A stretch of DNA of 64,000 bases from Costus lasius. Its lineage: Eukaryota > Streptophyta > Magnoliopsida > Zingiberales > Costaceae. Below the pieces are notes generated by a model. The model was not told the DNA's origin. It did not search any database and saw nothing but the letters and a program-made list of their open reading frames with translations. Positions 1 to 11,570 of the stretch are shown here, one piece after another. Location: the NCBI GenBank assembly GCA_027563935.2, contig CM050447.1:12926501-12990500 (forward strand). Direction: 5' to 3'. Each line of letters opens with the position of its first letter. The first letter of the stretch is position 1. Both the position numbers and the translations under genes were made by a program.

Positions 1-222
1 GAGCAATGGTTAATTCATTGGTCGTCTACACCGATCGAGGAGGCTACATGGGAGGATGCGGAGATCATACAAGAGCAATTTCCAGAATTTTGTGACACCC
101 TTGGGGACAAGGCTACTTCTCATGGGGGAGGTAATGTTACGGAACCAGATCAGGCCCCCGTGTGGAGGGTCTATACACGGCAAATTAGAACTGAAGTAGC
201 TCGACCCGTGTCGGCCCAGTAG
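1..222 (+). mobile_element. 3' end of a Ty3/gypsy (chromovirus) polyprotein
   Basis: An open frame enters from outside the window and stops at 220-222. It reads through EEATWEDAEIIQEQFPEF, the classic end of the chromodomain behind the integrase of plant chromoviruses (Tekay/Galadriel/CRM/Reina group). In that family the domain steers integration to particular chromatin. About 50 less conserved residues follow before the TAG. Only the last 73 codons are visible, so clade and intactness cannot be judged. A purine-rich stretch, the expected polypurine tract, follows at about 236-249. Confidence 0.8.
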
Positions 223-253
223 GGTCAGGCCCAAGTTAGAGGGGGAGAGCGCA

Positions 254-991
254 TGTGTAATAAAGGGAAGGTTGGCTAGGGCAAGGGGTATGTTTTTGGA
301 TGTTTGTTTGAACTCGTCTCGCCGAAGCTACCAGTTGAGGAAAGCTTGTATTCTGCACCTCATTTTCGGAATTACAATCTTCCTTCTCCATCATGTTCCC
401 TACTGTGAGTTGGCAGTTTGGAACCACTCCTTGAGTGCACGTCTTGGAACAATTGGCTCAACTGGTGTTGCACTTGCATGCTGTATTTTTATTATTATCT
501 GTTAGCTGAGTTATATGAGTATATTGCACCTCTGCTTATATTGATTATTGTTAGATCCTCCTGTATTCTGATATGCATCATCTTATTTGATAATCTCTAC
601 TTAGCCTCCTCGCTAACCCCCCTTTGCTTTGCCTCCAGGTCTGGGCTCGGCTCCATCAAGAGCACAGTAGATAGATAGGTAGCTATCCACCTATCTGTTC
701 TCTATTTATATCGCATGTATTTATTATTGTTGTTGTTATATTATGTGGGATTGTATGTTCTGGTCGTGGACCAGCATTGACTTTGATTGAGGTTGTCGGT
801 CTTGTATTTTTATTGACTTTGACCGTTGGGCCGGTTCAATATGTATATTTTCATGCTGGTTTGTCGTTATATGATCTTCCGCTGTCTTTGTTGTATTCTT
901 AGGATCTACGTGATGACATGGCAGGTCCACTATTGGCGCGTCCCGAGGCCGAGCGTCTCGATGTAGGCCCGGATGGGTCTCGGGCGTGACA
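254..991 (+). mobile_element. Probable 3' LTR of the chromovirus ending at 222
   Basis: A polypurine tract (AGAGGGGGAGAG, about 238-249) follows the stop codon. A TGTGTAAT start lies just behind it, and the stretch closes with CGGGCGTGACA at 981-991, a common right end of plant Ty3/gypsy LTRs. A weak TATA-like run is near 706. The 5' LTR lies outside the window, so the boundaries rest on the TG...CA rule and the polypurine tract. No gene is seen here. Confidence 0.5.
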
Positions 992-2419
992 CTACTAGTC
1001 TGGGTGGGTTCAGTTATTTTATCTGCATGCACTATTACTATACTTTGACATTATGATGACTTGTATTTTGGTCTCGGACCAGTGGACTATATTGACTGCC
1101 GCAACGGTTGTGTTGCATTATGGAATTATTGACCATTGCATTGGTCTCGTTATTATACTATATATTCCGATTTTGGTGGCTAGTCTTAACGGCTTTGTTT
1201 ACCCTTCTGTCATAGCGCAATATATTCAAGATAACGATCAAAGTCAAGTCAAGAGTAGAAGACATGTGCAAGAACCACAACAGCAAAGAGTCGACGAAAC
1301 TCTACCAGCTACATAGATGGAGTTGATAGCGTACATTACAAACATGTGGCAACGTAGATGTATTAGTCTTTTCAGGGCAGACCCATAGGAAGTGATGCGT
1401 TGATTACATAGTGTGACTGACAATCTGATGCGGTGTCATGCCGATCACAGTGATGATGGTCGTATACTTTCTGGTGGATGATGCGAGAGATTAGTGGGAT
1501 TCACTTGAGCAAACTATGAGAAACACTAGATACGATTGGGATACTTTTCGTCAAGCTTTCTATACAAAGTATTTTTCACAAACTTTTCATGAGACTATGC
1601 GATGCGTTTATGACTCTGGAGTAGAATGAGCATTAAGTGGATCAGTATCTTATTGACTTTCAGTAGTTACCAAAGATATTTCTAGATATGGTACCCATGA
1701 TTGTTATGCGGTCATAGCATTTTATTCGAGGGCTGAATCCTCACATCTAGCGGGGAGCCAACTTGGAGCCTGAGGATTTCCCAGCTGAGGTTGTTATGAC
1801 TCGTAGAGTATAAAAGTGTGAAAACATAAAGCGTCGTAAGGGCAAGGCACTAGCCCAAAACCCTCACAAAGAGTTTAGGCTTTCTACTAGCAGGAGTCCG
1901 CCGGTGCAAAGGACAATCTCCCAATCTATTTAGGAAGATAGGAAGTCATGGGCCACAGGGTCTGTATTTATAAGGACCATATAGTCACCACTACTAAGTG
2001 CAAGGTCGTCGCTAAACTCTAGAATGTGTTGCTAATGCAGGGAGATTGGCCATATTTAACAAATTTTGAGATTATACTGGGTATAAATTCGCTTTCTACC
2101 AATCGTGCATTAGTGGATTGTTATAATTGTTTTAGACTTTATAGATCAACCATATATTTATTGCCTGGAGTATCTAGACAGATTACTCTTATGATATGAG
2201 CACTTCAAGTAAAGAGGCTCATAAATGGTATATACTAAGGATATTTAATGTCTATTGCCGAAGTGGGAGAACAGTTCCCATTGAACACGTGCCTATAGTT
2301 AGGAAGTTTCCTGATCTGGATTACCACCGAACAGAGAGATTGATTTCACTATTGAACTTTAGCGAAGAACAATGCATATTTCTAATGCCCCAAATAGAAT
2401 GACGCTACATGAACTCAAA
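992..2419 (+). mobile_element. Decayed Ty3/gypsy copy, forward: LTR remnant plus gag
   Basis: The first ~200 bases match, on the opposite strand, the LTR at 9190-9380; both contain GACATTATGATGACTTGTAT. From about 1205 to 2419 the sequence matches, inverted, the region 8770-7030, which is the gag side of the reverse copy. The LTR 3' end and leader are missing here: the match jumps from inside the LTR (~1195) straight to gag (~1215). The frame has many stops and indels, so this is a pseudogene. The homology ends at 2419, where a 2.7-kb insertion starts. The RT part resumes at about 5131. Confidence 0.65.
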
Positions 2420-2500
2420 GAGTTTTTTTTAGTACCAAAGGAGTGGCTTCGAGAGATAAGAGAGGGTATTGGAAGTAGTGGCATATGTAATCATTGGTGG

Positions 2501-4761
2501 ATATGGGTAGCATAACAGACTAAGCATGAATAAGTAACAAGAAAGAGACTATCAAAAACAAATATAGTTACGTAAGTCTAATTAACTAAGAAAGATGTGA
2601 TAATATTTTATTAAAACTTTTGCAACTAGTAGTATATAAACATAAAATTGAGATAAAAAGATATGGCAGAACGCTAACATGTTTACTATGATTATGTTAA
2701 GCAAAGGTAAATTAGTTATTATCATAATCAAATTATGTTGGTCAGATTATAAAATTACGAATATATTAAATAGCCTTACTAGGGACATAAGCTAAATTAA
2801 TCTTCTAAACCATCATTCATATGTCAATAATTCAGGCAACAATCTTAATTAGCTTCTTATCATTTCATGATGATCATACACTCACACCTACGCGTACTTA
2901 GCCTTCCCTAAGCGGCCTCATGCCTAACGGGAAATTTTCTTCTGCCGGTTCTTTTGTGCATAAAGATCATTAATAAAAAGAAACTAATTAAAACGAAACC
3001 CTATACCTGTCCATTCTCTCATTCCATGGTAGATGATTAAGATAGTTTAAGCCCGTTTAGGGTCACTACTCATGCATGCTAAGACAAGAGATATCCATAA
3101 AAGGTTTATATATTAACAATAAAAGGCTAATCTTACAGAGAAATATGTTACAGAATATCTAAAATTATTTTACAAAGACTTAAAACTTACAAGCACACTA
3201 GAAGAGCACACGAGCACACTATATTTTACAGGTTTGAGGGCTATTGTCTTCTGCCGATGATCCCCCTTATGAGAGAATGGAGGGGTATTTATAAGTTATG
3301 TGAACATGGATGAGGCTAAAAGTTTCTTCGAAGTCTTCGGAAGCACATGAAGTTTAAGTAAATTGTTATCTTCTTGTCAGAGATTTTATCCTTGAAGAAT
3401 CTTGAATGAGGATGTGGTGGAGGAAGCTGGTGAGGGGGCCCTTGGAGAGAATAAGCTTTTCTTTTGCCTAGTGGAAAGTTGAAGAGTCCTTGTTGCTTCC
3501 TTCTTTAATGCTTTTGTCCTTGTGAAGTTTTCTTTCCTTGAGAATTTCTTGCACATGGATGTGGATTCACATGGATGATGTCATCATTTTTTTTTAAAAA
3601 AAAAGTGTGGCCTTATAAAAGTAATGGCTGTAAAATAAGAGTGTGGCCTTATAAAAGTAATGGCTGTAAAAAAAAATGATAACATCATCCATGTGAATCC
3701 ACATCCACGTGCAAGAAATTCTCAAGGAAAGAAAACTTCACAAGGACAAAAGCATTAAAGAAGGAAGCAACAAGGAGTCTCCAACTTTCCACCAGGCAAA
3801 AGAAAAGCTTATTTTCTTCAAGGGCCCCCTCACCAGCTTCCTCCACATCCTCATTCAAGACTCTTCAAGGACAAAATCTCTGACAAAGAAGATAACAATT
3901 TACTTAAACTTCACGTGTTTCCAAAGACTCTCGAAGAAACTTTTAGCCTCATCCACGTTCACATAACTTATAAATACCCCTCTATTCTCTCAAAAGGGGG
4001 ATCATCGACATAAGACAATAGCCCTCAAACCTGTAAACTCTAGTGTGCTTGTGTGCTCTTCTAGTGTGCTTGTAAGTTTTAAGTCTTTATAAAATAATTT
4101 TAGATATTCTGTAACATATTTATGTGTAAGATTAGCCTTTTATTGTTAATATATAAACCTTTTATGGATATCTCTTGTCTTAGCATGCATGAGTAGTGAC
4201 CCTAAACGGGCTTAAACTATCTTAATCATCTACCATGGAATGATAGAGTGGACAGGTATAGGGTTTCGTTTTAATTAGTTTCTTTTTATTAATGATTTTT
4301 GTGCATAAAAGAACCGGCGGAAGAAAGCTTCCCGTTAGGCATGAGGCCACTTAGGGAAGGCTAAGTACGCGTAGGTGTGAGTGTATGATTATCATGAAAT
4401 GATAAGAAGCTAATTAAGATTGTTACCTGAATTATTGACATATGAATGGTGGTTTAGAAGATTAATTTAGCTTATGTCCATAGTAAGACTTTTTAATATA
4501 TTCGTAATTTTATAATCTGACAAACATAATCTGATTATGATAATAACTAATTTACCTTTGCTTAGCATAATCCTAGTAAACATGTTAGCATCCTGCCATA
4601 TCTTTTTATCTCAATTTTATCTTTATATACTACTAGTTGTAATAGTTTTAATAAAATATTATCACATCTTTCTTAGTTAATTAGACCTACGTAACTATAT
4701 TTGCTTTTGATAGTCTCTTTCTTGTTACTTATTCATGCTTAGTATGTTATGCTACCCATAT
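2501..4761. repeat. 2.26-kb near-perfect inverted repeat (hairpin)
   Basis: The left arm 2501-3595 (1095 bp) is the reverse complement of the right arm 3668-4761 (1094 bp), with only scattered mismatches; 3 were seen over the 60 innermost bases. The outer tips read ATATGGGTAGCATAAC on one side and its complement on the other, and homology stops abruptly outside them. The 72-bp spacer 3596-3667 holds two copies of a 36-bp unit starting GTGTGGCCTTATAAAAG. Each arm carries a TTATAAATA box (about 3285-3293 and 3968-3976) pointing outward. It interrupts a dead Ty3/gypsy copy. Candidates are a foldback-type DNA element or a head-to-head inverted duplication of an LTR or pararetrovirus-type promoter and leader. 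No transposase or viral gene was recognised. Confidence 0.85.
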
Positions 4762-5130
4762 CTTTCTTAGTTAATATTAATTAGTCCACGCTTTTCCAAA
4801 TTTCTTCTTCAATCTTAGGTGCATACTTATTGGGTTTTCTTTTAAGCACTGTTTCCCATCCTTTTTCACATCCCTGTTTCAATAATTCAGTAATATGAGT
4901 CTAAAGGTAATCTTAATTTTGGAATTTTGACAATAGCATTTTTTGTTTTCTCTATTTGATGTCTATCTTCATTTATTGATATTTATACAGATGGATTCTA
5001 AGGAAGACAAGGGATCTCCGTCCACTGCCACCTCTATTAATCCTTGTATATTAGCCCCTGCCCTTCCAGTTCAAATTACATCCTTACCACCGGCTCCTTT
5101 ACATTTCCGAACAAACCATCCCTTACAAAG
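4762..5130 (+). other. Right flank of the hairpin insertion; short open frame
   Basis: This stretch lies between the hairpin and the point where the interrupted retroelement resumes (AAAGAACAATTA, from about 5131). It is not present in the reverse copy of that element, so it came with the insertion. It contains a short open frame whose likely start is the ATG at 4991 (MDSKEDKGSPS...), preceded by an AG that could be a splice acceptor. The product is not recognised. The left counterpart is the 80 bases at 2420-2500. I found no target duplication. Confidence 0.35.
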
Positions 5131-6140
5131 AACAATTAATAAATGATTTATTAGACCATCTCCATTAGGCGCTCCTATCCTCTTCGTCAAGAATAAGGAT
5201 GGTTCATTTCGACTGTGTAAGACTATAGACAGTTGAATGCAATTACAATCAAGAACAAGTACCCGTTGCCTGGAATGATGACTTGTTCGATCAGCTCAAG
5301 AGTACTTATGTCTATTCGAAAATTAATTTAAAATCTGGCTACCATTGAGGACCAGAGAAGACATGTTGAAGACTGATTTTCGAACACGTTATGGGCATTA
5401 TGAATTTCTAGTGATGCTATTTGGTTTGACAAATGCATCAAACATTTATGGATTTGATGAACAAAAAATTCATAAATTACTTAGACCAGTTTGTACTAGT
5501 GTTCATTGATGATATTCTAATTATTTAAAGCTAATCATAAGTATCATATCTGACTCATGGTTTGAAAACTCAGTCCGGCGGCTCGGTCCGGTGAGCCACC
5601 GGACCAGTACAGTACCGGTACCGTACCGGCGAGCTGAATGAAAACCGGCGTGCTAGGGTTGGTGGCAGAAGGCGGCGGAAGCTTCGTCACTGCCACTGGA
5701 AGCTTCGACAACCGCCGGAAGCTTCGTTCGAAGCTTTAGTGGCAGCGGAGGCTTTGAACGAAGCTTCCGTCGCTTGCAATGCTGCCCGCCGTCGCCCCTG
5801 AAGCTTCCAGCTTCTGTCGTCGCCCTTGCCGCTTGCTCCGACCATCTCCGGTGCCGGTCCCTCACCGGACCGGTACAAACCGGCCGGTACCGGCGATACC
5901 TGACCGGTTCCTTAAACCATGATCGGACTTGTGCTAGAAACTCTTAAAAGGAACAATTATATGCAAAGGACAACAAATGTGCCAGTGATGTCACATTTTT
6001 GAGACATGTGATATCAAGTAAAAGTGTTGTCGTAGGAAGACCATGTCAGAGATTTTTCTTAGGTTAGCTAGGTACTACAGAAAATTTATAAAGGGATTTT
6101 CTAGGATTGCTGCTCCGCTGACAAACCTGAGGAATAAGAA
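5131..6140 (+). mobile_element. Decayed Ty3/gypsy reverse transcriptase, forward copy
   Basis: Translation in shifting frames gives the RT landmarks in order. These are a GAPILFVKNKDGSFRLC block near 5170-5220, a FDQL...YVYSKI block near 5285-5330, the catalytic region VFIDDIL near 5500-5515, and after an interruption the LETLKR...FLGLA..YY..FIKGF connection region to about 6140. Several frameshifts and stops make it non-functional. It continues the gag remnant that breaks off at 2419 and is itself split by the MITE at 5557-5921. It ends at the start of the RNase H part, at nearly the same point as the reverse copy. Confidence 0.75.
5557..5921. mobile_element. 365-bp hAT-like MITE
   Basis: It begins CATGGTTTGAAAAC and ends CTTAAACCATG, giving imperfect terminal inverted repeats. 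The flanks are ATCTGACT (5549-5556) and ATCGGACT (5922-5929), an 8-bp target duplication with one mismatch, as hAT transposons make. Removing the insert restores the RT reading HLRLVLETL, which independently confirms both edges. The body is GC-rich, unlike its surroundings. It is full of CCGGTACCGG-type palindromes and at least five GAAGCTTC-like palindromes. Open frames inside are by-products of this composition. Confidence 0.8.
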
Positions 6141-6299
6141 AATGAATCGCTCAATATGATCAATTTGAGTACTATATTATTAACTAGGAGGCAACACCAT
6201 TCACATATTAATTCTATTTTTTCATTTGAACAATAAGATGCTACTCATATCAACAAAGAAAATCATTAGAAATGGCTAGAACAAGTGAAAATCCTTAAA

Positions 6300-9069
6300 A
6301 ACCTGACACTTCCTTCTTCATCAGGTTTGTAAGCAAGACATCAATCCTTGAAAATCTCCAGACAAATTTTCTTTAGTACCAGCTAATCGAAGGAAACTTT
6401 GAATTTCTAACACTGTCTTTTCCCATTCTAAAATAGCCTTGATGCTTTCAAGATTTATGACAACACCTTCACCGAAAATCTCAATGTCCCAAAATTGTGA
6501 CCTCGCTTAACCAAAAGGTATATTTGTGTATGTTGCATATAATTGTTCCCTCCTAAGGATTTCTAGCACAAGTCAAAGATGCCTCTTGTGCTCAGCTTTA
6601 CTGTGAGAATAAATAAGAATATCATCAATGAACACTACTACAAATCAACCTAAGTAATTTATCAATACTTTGTTCATCAAATCCATAAACGCTGCAGGTG
6701 CATTCGTTAAACCAAATGAAATCACTAGAAATTCATAATGCACGTAATGTGTTCAAAAAGCAGTCTTTTGACATATCTTCTCCTCTGAACCTCAACTGTT
6801 GAAAGCCCAATCTTAAATCAATTTTCGAATAGACATAGGTACCCTTGAGCTGATCGAATAAGTTATCAATTCTAGGCAATAGATATTTGCTCTTGAAGAT
6901 AACTGCATTCAACTGTATATAATCTACACAAAAATCATTAGCATCCACAGAAGTCAGGAGCACCCACAGAAATGCACTAGGTTTAATAAATCCTCTATTA
7001 AATAGCTCATATAATTGTTCTTTCAACTCTTTGAGTTCTCGTCACGTCATTCTATATAGGAGATTAGTAATATGCATTGTTCCTAGCTAAAGTTTAGTAG
7101 TAAAATCAAATTTTCTATTTGGTGGTAATCCGGATAACTCTTTCAGAAAAACACCAGGAAATTTCCTACCTATAGGCACGTGTTCAACAGGTACTGCCAC
7201 TTCAATAATAGACATTAAATATCCTTAGCATGCGCCATTTATCAGCCTCTTGAAGTGCTGAGATCATAGGAGGAGCAATCCGTCCAAATACTCCAGTGAA
7301 TTAAATACGGTCGACCCATGAAGTCCGAACATAAATGTACAATTATAATAATCCACAAATACACGATTAGTAGAAAACGAATTTATAGTCCGTATAGTAT
7401 TAAAATTATTCAGGATTCTTAGATCCGAGTAGGCAATCATATAACCAAATTCCAGGGGACATTGTTGTAACTCTAGGGTACGACGATCATGTCACCAAAA
7501 TCCAAGGAACATTGTTGTAACTCGAGGTATCACCGTAGCGTACTGCCAGACGGTGCATACACAATCATATCATACTATGATAATGTAGGTTTCGTTCCCA
7601 ACTTCTTTATAAAAGTATAAGAGATCAACGAATGTGAACTACTCGTATTAATTAATAAGCATGCAAGAATATCATATACCAAAATAATACCTTAAAGTAC
7701 AGAGTTGGCCGCACATTGTGCATCCTACTGAGACAAGGCATAAGCCTGGCTAGTCGTGGGAGTCTGCGTGTATCTGCCCTGTGGAGGAGGTGACCTATAG
7801 CCTAGGGGCAAAGGTCAGATCTGTCCACATCTAGGAGGATGCACTGACCTCTATGAGCTCTGTGCAGGTGTAGGTTGTGTCCCTCTACGTGGACAGTGCT
7901 TCCTGTAATGGCCCATCTCATGACAATAGTGACACTAAACATAATTAAGTGGACAATCCTTAGAAATATAGCCAATCTCCCCACATGAGTAAGACATTCT
8001 AGAGTTTGGCAACGACCCCACACTCTACAGTGATGACTGAACAGTTCTCATAAATACAGACGCTACAGCCCATGACTTCCTACCCTACCTTCCTAAATAG
8101 AACGAGAGCTTGTCCTCTGCATCGGCAGGCTCTTGCTAGTAGCCTAAATAATTTGGGACGGTTCTGGGTTGGTGTCTTACCCTTACAGTGCTTTTCATCT
8201 ATAGTTATTTCTCACTTTTATGCTCTGCTGGCCATAGCAACCACAGGCTGGAAATCCTCATGAGCGCTAGGTTGGCTTCCATCTAGATGTGAGGATTCAA
8301 CACTTGAATAAAATGCTCTGATCGCGTAATAATCGTGGGCACCATATCTAGAAATATTTGCAAAATATTGATCCACTAAACATTCATTCTACTCCAGAGT
8401 CATAAACTCATGGCGTAATCTCACAAAAAAGTCTACCAAAAATATTTTGTACGAAAAGCTTGATGAAAAATATCCTAATTGTATCTAGTGTTTCCAAGAG
8501 TTTGCTCAAGTGAGTCCCACCAATCTCAAGACACTACAGGACACTACATCAGATTAAAAGTGTTAGTGTGCTCTTCAACCAACGCGTCACTTCTCATGGG
8601 TCAGACTACCCTAAAAAGACTTCAAACTTGCATTGCCCCATGTCTGCAAAGTGTATCGTCAACTCCATCTATGTAGCTGGTGGAGCTTTGTCGACTCTTT
8701 ATTGTTGTGGTTCTTGCCCATATTTTCTACTCCTGACTTTATTTGATCGTTAGTTTAAACATATTGCGCTATCATGGAAGGGTTTCCAACTCTATCACCG
8801 CCAGATGTAGTACCTCTCTGCATCCAATTTATAGATAGACTCATTGCCTAACGAGATAAGTTAGCCATACAGCCCATACAAGATCCTCTTGTCCTAGGCG
8901 GTATCTTGTAATACAAAGCAAATTCTTATTATTAGTTATTTTTTTAAGAGTATCATAGTTATTTGAAAACCATGTGTTAACAATAAAACTATAGTAACGT
9001 TAATTGTTATACCTAAGTCTTAAAATTTTTATCCCAAGACATTAAGGTCAATCCGAGGCTCTAATATCA
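6300..9069 (-). mobile_element. Decayed Ty3/gypsy copy, reverse: leader, gag and RT
   Basis: Read on the minus strand it runs from the primer binding site (9057-9069) through gag (about 8775-7250) into RT (7040-6600), ending near 6300. An RT frame at 6733-7026 contains [20 protein letters not shown] and [20 protein letters not shown], and [12 protein letters not shown] lies near 6615-6650. Frames are broken throughout. It is a second copy of the family at 992-6140, placed tail to tail with it. Both stop close to the RT/RNase H boundary. The 6141-6299 spacer has no recognised content. Confidence 0.75.
9057..9069 (-). other. Primer binding site of the reverse Ty3/gypsy copy
   Basis: On the minus strand this reads TGATATTAGAGCC, close to the initiator-methionine tRNA primer site TGGTATCAGAGC used by most plant LTR retrotransposons. 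It lies five bases past the LTR end (GGGGTATAACA, ending at 9075), which is the expected position. Confidence 0.7.
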
Positions 9070-9074
9070 TTAAT

Positions 9075-11570
9075 TGTTATACCCCAAGAGAGCAACACCG
9101 GGAATTCCGCTCTCAAGATGCAACAATCCGTAACCGAAAAGCACCCCAAAATCCCATAATGCACAAAAAAGACAATGCATAAACCAAGGCCGACAAGACG
9201 ACACCAAAATCAGAATACAGAGTACAATCATGAGACTGACACAACGGTAAATAATTTCATAATACAACACAACCGGCAAACGGTCAATATAGTCAACAGG
9301 TTCGAGACCAAAATACAAGTCATCATAATGTCTTCGTACAGTAATAATGCATACAAATAAAATAATTGAATCCACCCAGAGTGGTAGTCAACTAGAACTA
9401 TGGTAGTCAACTAGAACTAACTACCTACTCTGTTCTGGAAGGAGCCGCGCTAGAACCTCGAGGAGAAGGGTTGTTAGCCAAAAGGGCTAAGTAGGGTATA
9501 AGACTAAGATGACGCAATCAAAATAATGAAATTTTCAGTGAACACAATCATAGCCCTACATGACTAATATAGCGTATAATAAATCTAAAATATGTTATTA
9601 AAATAGATGTCACTCAAACAATAAAACCAGGTGTTGATATAAGGTGGTCCGAGGCCCACAACTCTATAATAGAGTAGTCCCTACAGTGTGCTCCTCGGGT
9701 AGTAGAGATGATTATTCATCAATAGTTCGCTAGTGCAGCGTTCTACACACATAACCTGTCGTGCCAAAGCAACAATCGAGGTGACAACAAATCTGAGACT
9801 TCAAGCCTTTAGTCAAATGACTATCTCAATTCTGGCACTGGTACCCCATTCGTCGATCAGGCCTAAAGAGATGATCTCATAACATCTTATAAAAATAACA
9901 CATAACTATGAGGTAAGCTGTGATGCCTTATGCTAGGCATCTAGCCCTCAATAGACACATATCAGCATGATACATCAGCAACATGCGCATAATAGAAATA
10001 ACTCATGAAAATCATAGCCTAAGTATACTATGGCACATGCTAGTATCAGAATGTCCAATTGGTAAAAGCTGAGCTCAATGGTACAAGAACAATAATCAAT
10101 AATAACAGAGCAATAGAAAAAAGTACCACAAATCTACACACGCGGTTGACACCGTAACAAAGGTATAAGATAAGATCTCGACAGTAGACTATTCTAAGAT
10201 CAAGCAAGATCCGTGAATAGAGGTGTACAATCGGTAATACCGATACCGATTTTACCGATTTATTATTTACCAAAAATTTTAATACCGATACCAAACCGAA
10301 TAAGAAATATACCGAATAGTTACCGAACCGAATTTACCGAATAATTTTTGATAAATTACCGAATAAAAAATTATAAATACTTATTTAATATCTAATATTT
10401 ATATAATATTTTCCTTCTTTACTTTTTTTATTTTTATAATATTTTCCTTCTTTACTTCTTCATTTTTACTAATCGTTATCGCTAAAACGATTACTCTATT
10501 AATTAAAAAATATTATTTATTTATTATATTATTTATAATCGGTAAAATTGGTTTTTTACCGAACCAAAAAAAATTTACCGATACCGATAATCAATTTATA
10601 GAAAAATCATTACCGATACCGATACCGAATTTACCAAACCGATTTTACCAGCAAAATCAGTAAATCAGTATTTACCGAATATACCGAACCGAATGTACAC
10701 CCCTACCCGTGAATCCAAATCATCAGGTCCTAATTAATGCATTTGTGTAAGTCCAAGTATTTTATTTTAATTTATTTTATTATTATGTTATTATATGATT
10801 TCAATTCGTTAAGTTATTCTGCCCGGTCATAATATATTTAACCGTCGTCAATTTTAGCACATAAGCAAGCATATATTATTTGTCGCATATATAAGTGTAA
10901 TATGTAAACAACCAAGTAAGACGTGAGTACTAACGTAGTCCATAACCCACCACATAGTCGTCGGAAAACCTAGAATAACCCGTGCACACAAACCAAAGCT
11001 ACATATCCACATGACGGAGTTCGTCGAAACTTGCCTAAAATGTCACGGACACGCCGGAAGCCAAGAAGCACCCAAATAGCTAGGAAGACTCATCGTACTG
11101 TCGTTGCAACTCGCCAAAGTTGCCAAAATGAGCAGAATAGTCACCGATGCCACACCGGAGCTTGTCGGAACCAACCAGCACCACAAGAGAAGCTTCAGAG
11201 TTTTCAAAGCTTGCTGGGACATGTCGGACAAGGCAAACAACTGGAGTTAGGAGACGAGCAGACATCGTCGATGCACAGATAGAGATCGCCGAAGTTAGCT
11301 ACGAGCAGGGATGCGAGGAAGGGAGGTTAAGAGCTAAGGGAGATGAGAGAGGGCGGAGGGGAGGTGGCTGGTTTGGCGACGAAGACACCAGGAGAGCGAT
11401 AGGGAAATAGAGGGAGAAGGGGGCAGAGGGTGCTTACCCAGTTCCATCATTATTTTATTATATTATCTTATATTATATTTTATATTATATATATATATTT
11501 TTTTTTTCTTTTTAACTTTTCCTTCACGTGAAGGTGTGTGAATTCACAACGTTTACAGTGATGGACGAGT
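9075..11570 (-). mobile_element. 5' LTR of the reverse Ty3/gypsy copy (long LTR)
   Basis: The inner end is certain from the adjacent primer site. On the minus strand the sequence has a TATA-rich run (about 11460-11505) followed by a C/T-rich leader. This layout is typical of the long LTRs of Tekay/Del-type chromoviruses. Part of it (9190-9380) is shared with 992-1195. The outer end is placed near 11570 only by composition and could be off by a hundred bases or more. A 488-bp hAT-like MITE sits inside. Open frames near 11031-11410 are LTR leader sequence, not genes. Confidence 0.55.
10219..10706. mobile_element. 488-bp hAT-like MITE, ACCGATA-rich
   Basis: The ends read AGAGGTGTACAATCGG and, from the right on the other strand, TAGGGGTGTACATTCGG, so the terminal repeats match almost fully. 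The direct repeat CCGTGAAT flanks both sides (10211-10218 and 10707-10714), an 8-bp hAT-type target duplication. Both halves are filled with diverged ACCGATA/ACCGAAT units in inverted arrangement, and the centre is AT-rich with a duplicated TAATATTTTCCTTCTTTAC. There is no coding capacity. It is nested in the LTR, so it is younger than that retroelement. Confidence 0.85.
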
